From the NCBI RefSeq assembly GCF_025699295.1, contig NZ_JAILWB010000020.1:1-64000 (forward strand): a stretch of DNA of 64,000 nt, in the 5' to 3' direction. The DNA is from Hydrogenophaga sp. (GTDB lineage Bacteria > Pseudomonadota > Gammaproteobacteria > Burkholderiales > Burkholderiaceae_C). The notes beneath the pieces were generated by a model that was not told the origin of the DNA, did not search any database, and saw only the letters and a list, made by a program, of their open reading frames with translations. This document shows, one piece after another, positions 61,077 to 64,000 of the stretch; the stretch's first letter is position 1; every line of letters begins with the position of its first letter. A program made the position numbers and the translations under genes.

Positions 61077-62981
61077 CTACGCCTCCGGTCGCAGGTTCTG
61101 TGCGTGCAGACGGGCATAGAGGCCGTCGGCTTGCAGCAACTGTTCGTGTGTGCCCTGTTCGCTGATGCGGCCATCTGCCAGCACGATCACCCGGTCCGCG
61201 TGTTCGATGGTCGACAGCCGGTGCGCGATCACCAGCGTGGTGCGGCCCTTCATGAGCCGCGCCAGGGCTTCCTGCACCAGGCGTTCGGACTCGTTGTCCA
61301 GGGCCGAGGTGGCTTCGTCCAGGATCAGGATCGGTGCGTCCTTGTAGATCGCGCGCGCGATGGCCAGGCGCTGGCGCTGGCCGCCGGAGAGCTCGGCGGC
61401 ATTGTGTCCCACCGTGCTGTGAATGCCCTGCGGCAGGCGCTCGATCAGCTCACCCAGGTTGGCCGAGTCCAGTGCTGCGCGCACGCGCACTTCGTCGATC
61501 TGCGCGCCTGCCGCACCCAGCGCGACGTTGGCCGCCAGCGTGTCGTTGAACATCACCACGTCCTGGCTCACCATCGCATACTGCCGGCGCAGGCAGGCGA
61601 GATCCCAGTCCGCCAGCGCCACGCCGTCGAGCCGGATGTCGCCGCGCTCGAACTCCACGAAACGCGGCAGCAGGTTGACCAGCGTCGTCTTCCCCGAGCC
61701 GGACGGCCCCACGAAGGCGACCACCTCGCCCGGGTGGATGTCGAGCGTGACGCCACGCAGCGCGATCAGACTGTCGTTGTCGGCATGCGCTGCGGCGGAG
61801 GCATCGTCCTTCGCCGGATAGCGCACCCACACGTCACGCAGCGAGATCGACCCCGCCACACGCTCGGCAGCGTGCGTACCGCCGGCCTGTTCGGGCGTGT
61901 TTTCAATCAGTTCGAGCCCGCGCTCGAGCGCGGCCAGTCCGCGCGTGATCGGCGCGGCGATCTCGGCCAGGTGCCGGATCGGGGTGATCAGCATCAACAT
62001 GGCGGTGACGAAGGCGACGAAGTTGCCCACCGACACACCGCTGGTGTTGCTCTGCCAGAGCGCCACCGCGATGACCGCGGACAGCGCGGCTGACGCGAGC
62101 AACTGGGTCAGCGGCGTCATCGCGGCCGTGGCCACGGTGGACTTGAGCGCGAGGCGGCGCAGCGCGACGCTCAGGCCATCGAAGCGCAGCGTCTGGCGCT
62201 GCTGCGCGCCATGCAGGCGCACCATGCGGTGGGCCAGGGCGTTTTCCTCCACCACGTAGGCCAGCTCATCGGTGGCGTGCTGGCTGTCGCGGGTGAGTTT
62301 GTAGAAGCGGCGTGACAGCACCCGCATGATCAGGATCAGGCCCGGGAACACCGTGAGCACGATCAGCGTGAGCTTCCAGTTCAGGTAGAGCAGGTAGCCC
62401 AGCAGGGCCAGCACCGCCAGGCTGTCCTTGGTGAGCGTGAGGAAGGCGGTGACCAGCAACTGCGAGCCGTTCTGCACCTCGTAGACCAGGGTGTTGGAGA
62501 GCTTGCTCGCGCTCTGCCGGGCGAACAACGTCATCTGCGCTTCGTTGAGCTTGAGGAACATGGCACGCCGCAGGTTGAGCAGGCCCAGGCTGGCGGTGTA
62601 CGACAGAGCGTACTGCGCGGTGAAGCCCGCCAGCCCGCGGATGCCGAACAGGCCCATGAGCGCCACGGGCACCATCCACAAGGCGATGTTGCCCTCGGCA
62701 AATCCGCGGTCCAGCAAGGTCTTGAGCAGGGCTGGGATCAGCGGCTCGGTGAGTGCGCCGATGAGCGTGCTCACCGCAGCCAGGGCGATGCCTGTCTTGG
62801 CCGAACTGAAGTACGGCCACAACCGCAGCAAGCGCTGCGTGAGCGTGCCGGTGGGAGGCTTGTGCAATGGGTTGAGGTCGGTCAAGGGCAAGGTGGCAGA
62901 AAAACGTGCGTGCGGGCGGAACAATGCGGCGCGAAGGAGATCAAGCAGCGACGAGCGCACCCGTGAGGCCGCCGCGCTCAC
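61077..62981 (-). CDS. msbA: Lipid A export ABC transporter/permease MsbA type
   Basis: About 600-634 residues: six membrane helices (to about 330) and a C-terminal ABC ATPase with Walker A GPSGSGKTT, signature LSGGQRQRLAIARA and Walker B ILILDEATSALD, plus HRLSTIEHADRVIVL. GCLGVVDEIGT-like features of multidrug exporters are absent; the layout is MsbA. It flips lipid A-core to the periplasmic leaflet. The first about 45 residues (GTG 62981, Ser/Ala/Arg-rich) are uncertain; the true start may be a TTG near the LTDLNPL segment. Confidence 0.88.
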   Translation of the reverse strand: MSAAASRVRSSLLDLLRAALFRPHARFSATLPLTDLNPLHKPPTGTLTQRLLRLWPYFSSAKTGIALAAVSTLIGALTEPLIPALLKTLLDRGFAEGNIALWMVPVALMGLFGIRGLAGFTAQYALSYTASLGLLNLRRAMFLKLNEAQMTLFARQSASKLSNTLVYEVQNGSQLLVTAFLTLTKDSLAVLALLGYLLYLNWKLTLIVLTVFPGLILIMRVLSRRFYKLTRDSQHATDELAYVVEENALAHRMVRLHGAQQRQTLRFDGLSVALRRLALKSTVATAAMTPLTQLLASAALSAVIAVALWQSNTSGVSVGNFVAFVTAMLMLITPIRHLAEIAAPITRGLAALERGLELIENTPEQAGGTHAAERVAGSISLRDVWVRYPAKDDASAAAHADNDSLIALRGVTLDIHPGEVVAFVGPSGSGKTTLVNLLPRFVEFERGDIRLDGVALADWDLACLRRQYAMVSQDVVMFNDTLAANVALGAAGAQIDEVRVRAALDSANLGELIERLPQGIHSTVGHNAAELSGGQRQRLAIARAIYKDAPILILDEATSALDNESERLVQEALARLMKGRTTLVIAHRLSTIEHADRVIVLADGRISEQGTHEQLLQADGLYARLHAQNLRPEA

Positions 62982-63080
62982 ATCTTGTCACGGGTGGCAA
63001 GAAACCCTCCGTTATTATCAGTCGCTTGGCTGCGGCGCCCGCCGCGCGTTGCAACCCAAGGCACAGGCGACTCACACAGG

Positions 63081-64000
63081 ATGCAGGATTTGATTCGACA
63101 CGACACGCTGGCCACCCTCCCGAGACGTTCCATTCTCGGCCTGGCTTCCTCCATGCCCCTGCTCACCTGGCCCTTTTTGCCAGCGCATGCCCAGTTCAGG
63201 GTGGAAGTGGCTGGCGTGGGCCTGACGCAGTTTCCATTCTCTGCTGTCGCATTCCGCGGCAACGACGCCGCGAGCGAGAACGTCGCGGCCATTGTTCGAG
63301 CCGATCTGGAGCGCAGCGGGCAATTCCGTTTCATCGACCCCGCGCCGGGCGCGCTCGATGAAACCTCCAGGCCCGATCTCGGACCCTGGCGCGAGCGTGG
63401 CTCGGACTCCCTGCTCACCGGCAGCGTGACCCGCCTTGCCGATGGACGCTTCGACGTGCGTTTTCGGCTCTGGGATGTGGTGCGGGGGCAGGATCTGGGC
63501 GGACTGAGCTACCCCGTGGGCGCGCAGGACCTGCGGCTGGCGGCCCACCGCATCGCCGACCACGTGTTCGAGAAGATCACCGGTGTCAAGGGGGTGTTCT
63601 CCACCCGCATCGCCTACGTGACCAAGGCGGGCCCGCGCTACAGCCTCTGGGTGGCCGACGCTGATGGCGAGAATGCGCGCGCCGCCCTCACCAGCCCCGA
63701 GCCGATCATCTCGCCGAGCTGGGCGCCTGGTGGCGCGCAGCTGGCCTACGTGTCGTTCGAGGCCCGCAAGCCCGTCATCTATGCGCACGACGTGGCTTCC
63801 GGCAAACGCCGTCTGCTGGCCAATTTCAAGGGTTCCAACAGCGCGCCATCGTGGTCACCTGACGGGCGTTCCATGGTGGCCACTCTGTCCATCTCGGGCA
63901 ATGCCCAGATCTACGTGATGGATGCCGCAGGCGGCGAGCCGCGTCGACTGAGCCAGTCTGCCAGCATCGACACCGAGCCGGTGTTCAGCCCCGATGGCAA
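63081..64000 (+). CDS. tolB: Tol-Pal system protein TolB, cut by right window edge
   Basis: The first about 306 residues of TolB. A signal-like N-terminus (PRRSILGLASSMPLLTWPFLPAHAQ) is followed by the N-domain (FRVEVAGVGLTQFPFSAVAFRGN, DLERSGQFRFIDP) and by several beta-propeller blades (ADGENARAALTSPEPIISPSWAPGGAQLAYVSFE, WSPDGRSMVATLS, VFSPDG). It belongs to the periplasmic Tol-Pal envelope machine. The signal has a twin-Arg-like pair. ATG at 63081 after CACAGG; the gene continues past 64000. It is divergent from msbA. Confidence 0.92.
   Translation, partial: MQDLIRHDTLATLPRRSILGLASSMPLLTWPFLPAHAQFRVEVAGVGLTQFPFSAVAFRGNDAASENVAAIVRADLERSGQFRFIDPAPGALDETSRPDLGPWRERGSDSLLTGSVTRLADGRFDVRFRLWDVVRGQDLGGLSYPVGAQDLRLAAHRIADHVFEKITGVKGVFSTRIAYVTKAGPRYSLWVADADGENARAALTSPEPIISPSWAPGGAQLAYVSFEARKPVIYAHDVASGKRRLLANFKGSNSAPSWSPDGRSMVATLSISGNAQIYVMDAAGGEPRRLSQSASIDTEPVFSPDG

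Noticed and set aside
63081..63215. Tat-dependent export of TolB
   Set aside because: A twin-Arg pair is present, but the rest does not follow the full SRRxFLK consensus, so Sec export remains more likely.

Overview
The window reads as chromosomal DNA of a high-GC betaproteobacterium of the order Burkholderiales, most likely family Comamonadaceae (Hydrogenophaga/Acidovorax-like). The evidence is gene content and order: exbB-exbD-lpxK-UPF0434-kdsB-adk, hemF-nadD-rsfS-rlmH-maf-rng, clpS-clpA, IclR-type pobR with pobA, and several TAGAAT/TACAAT-like -10 boxes. No assignment below genus-group level is justified.

Left accessory part (1-13169). An IS3-family element with an A6G programmed-frameshift site runs off the left edge. 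Next is a large protein that fuses an adenylating (ANL) domain, an acyl/peptidyl carrier domain and an acyltransferase-3 membrane domain, then a decayed IS3 orfA remnant. After that comes a compact exopolysaccharide export/polymerisation operon (4776-13169): short OPX export protein, outer-membrane beta-barrel, Wzz/GumC co-polymerase, BY-kinase-like ATPase, Wzy/ligase-type polymerase, Wzx-type flippase and a RgpF-like protein. It has fewer G/C-rich codons than the rest and holds no recognisable glycosyltransferase besides the RgpF-like gene, so the sugar-assembling genes must lie elsewhere.

Catabolic part (13251-32312). A CaiB/AMACR-type CoA-transferase, pobA (4-hydroxybenzoate 3-hydroxylase) with divergent IclR-type pobR, and a livKHMGF ABC transporter probably form an aromatic uptake and degradation region. 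Then come a MioC-like flavodoxin, tRNA-Arg(UCU), tRNA-Pro(UGG), a Nu-class GST, an unknown protein, an ACAD10/11-like dehydrogenase with its APH-like kinase, a Crp/Fnr regulator, an enoyl-CoA hydratase, a PaaH-type 3-hydroxyacyl-CoA dehydrogenase, a FimV-like protein and a 2-hydroxyacid dehydrogenase.

Housekeeping part (32443-64000). It holds lexA with two SOS-like boxes, a divergent asparaginase, adk, kdsB, UPF0434, lpxK, exbD, exbB, xseA, sodB, a monomeric NADP-isocitrate dehydrogenase, a DUF192 protein, a second (dimeric) isocitrate dehydrogenase, a chemoreceptor behind a leader terminator, clpS, clpA, DUF1499, a HerA-like ATPase, and the tightly overlapping yebC-purD-acyltransferase-hemF-nadD-rsfS-rlmH-maf-rng series. 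It ends with msbA and the start of tolB at the right edge.

The best candidates for something new are the ANL-carrier-AT3 fusion (a possible one-protein acyl-activation and transfer machine for a polysaccharide), the OPX plus beta-barrel pair, and the intrinsic terminator placed just before the chemoreceptor start codon.
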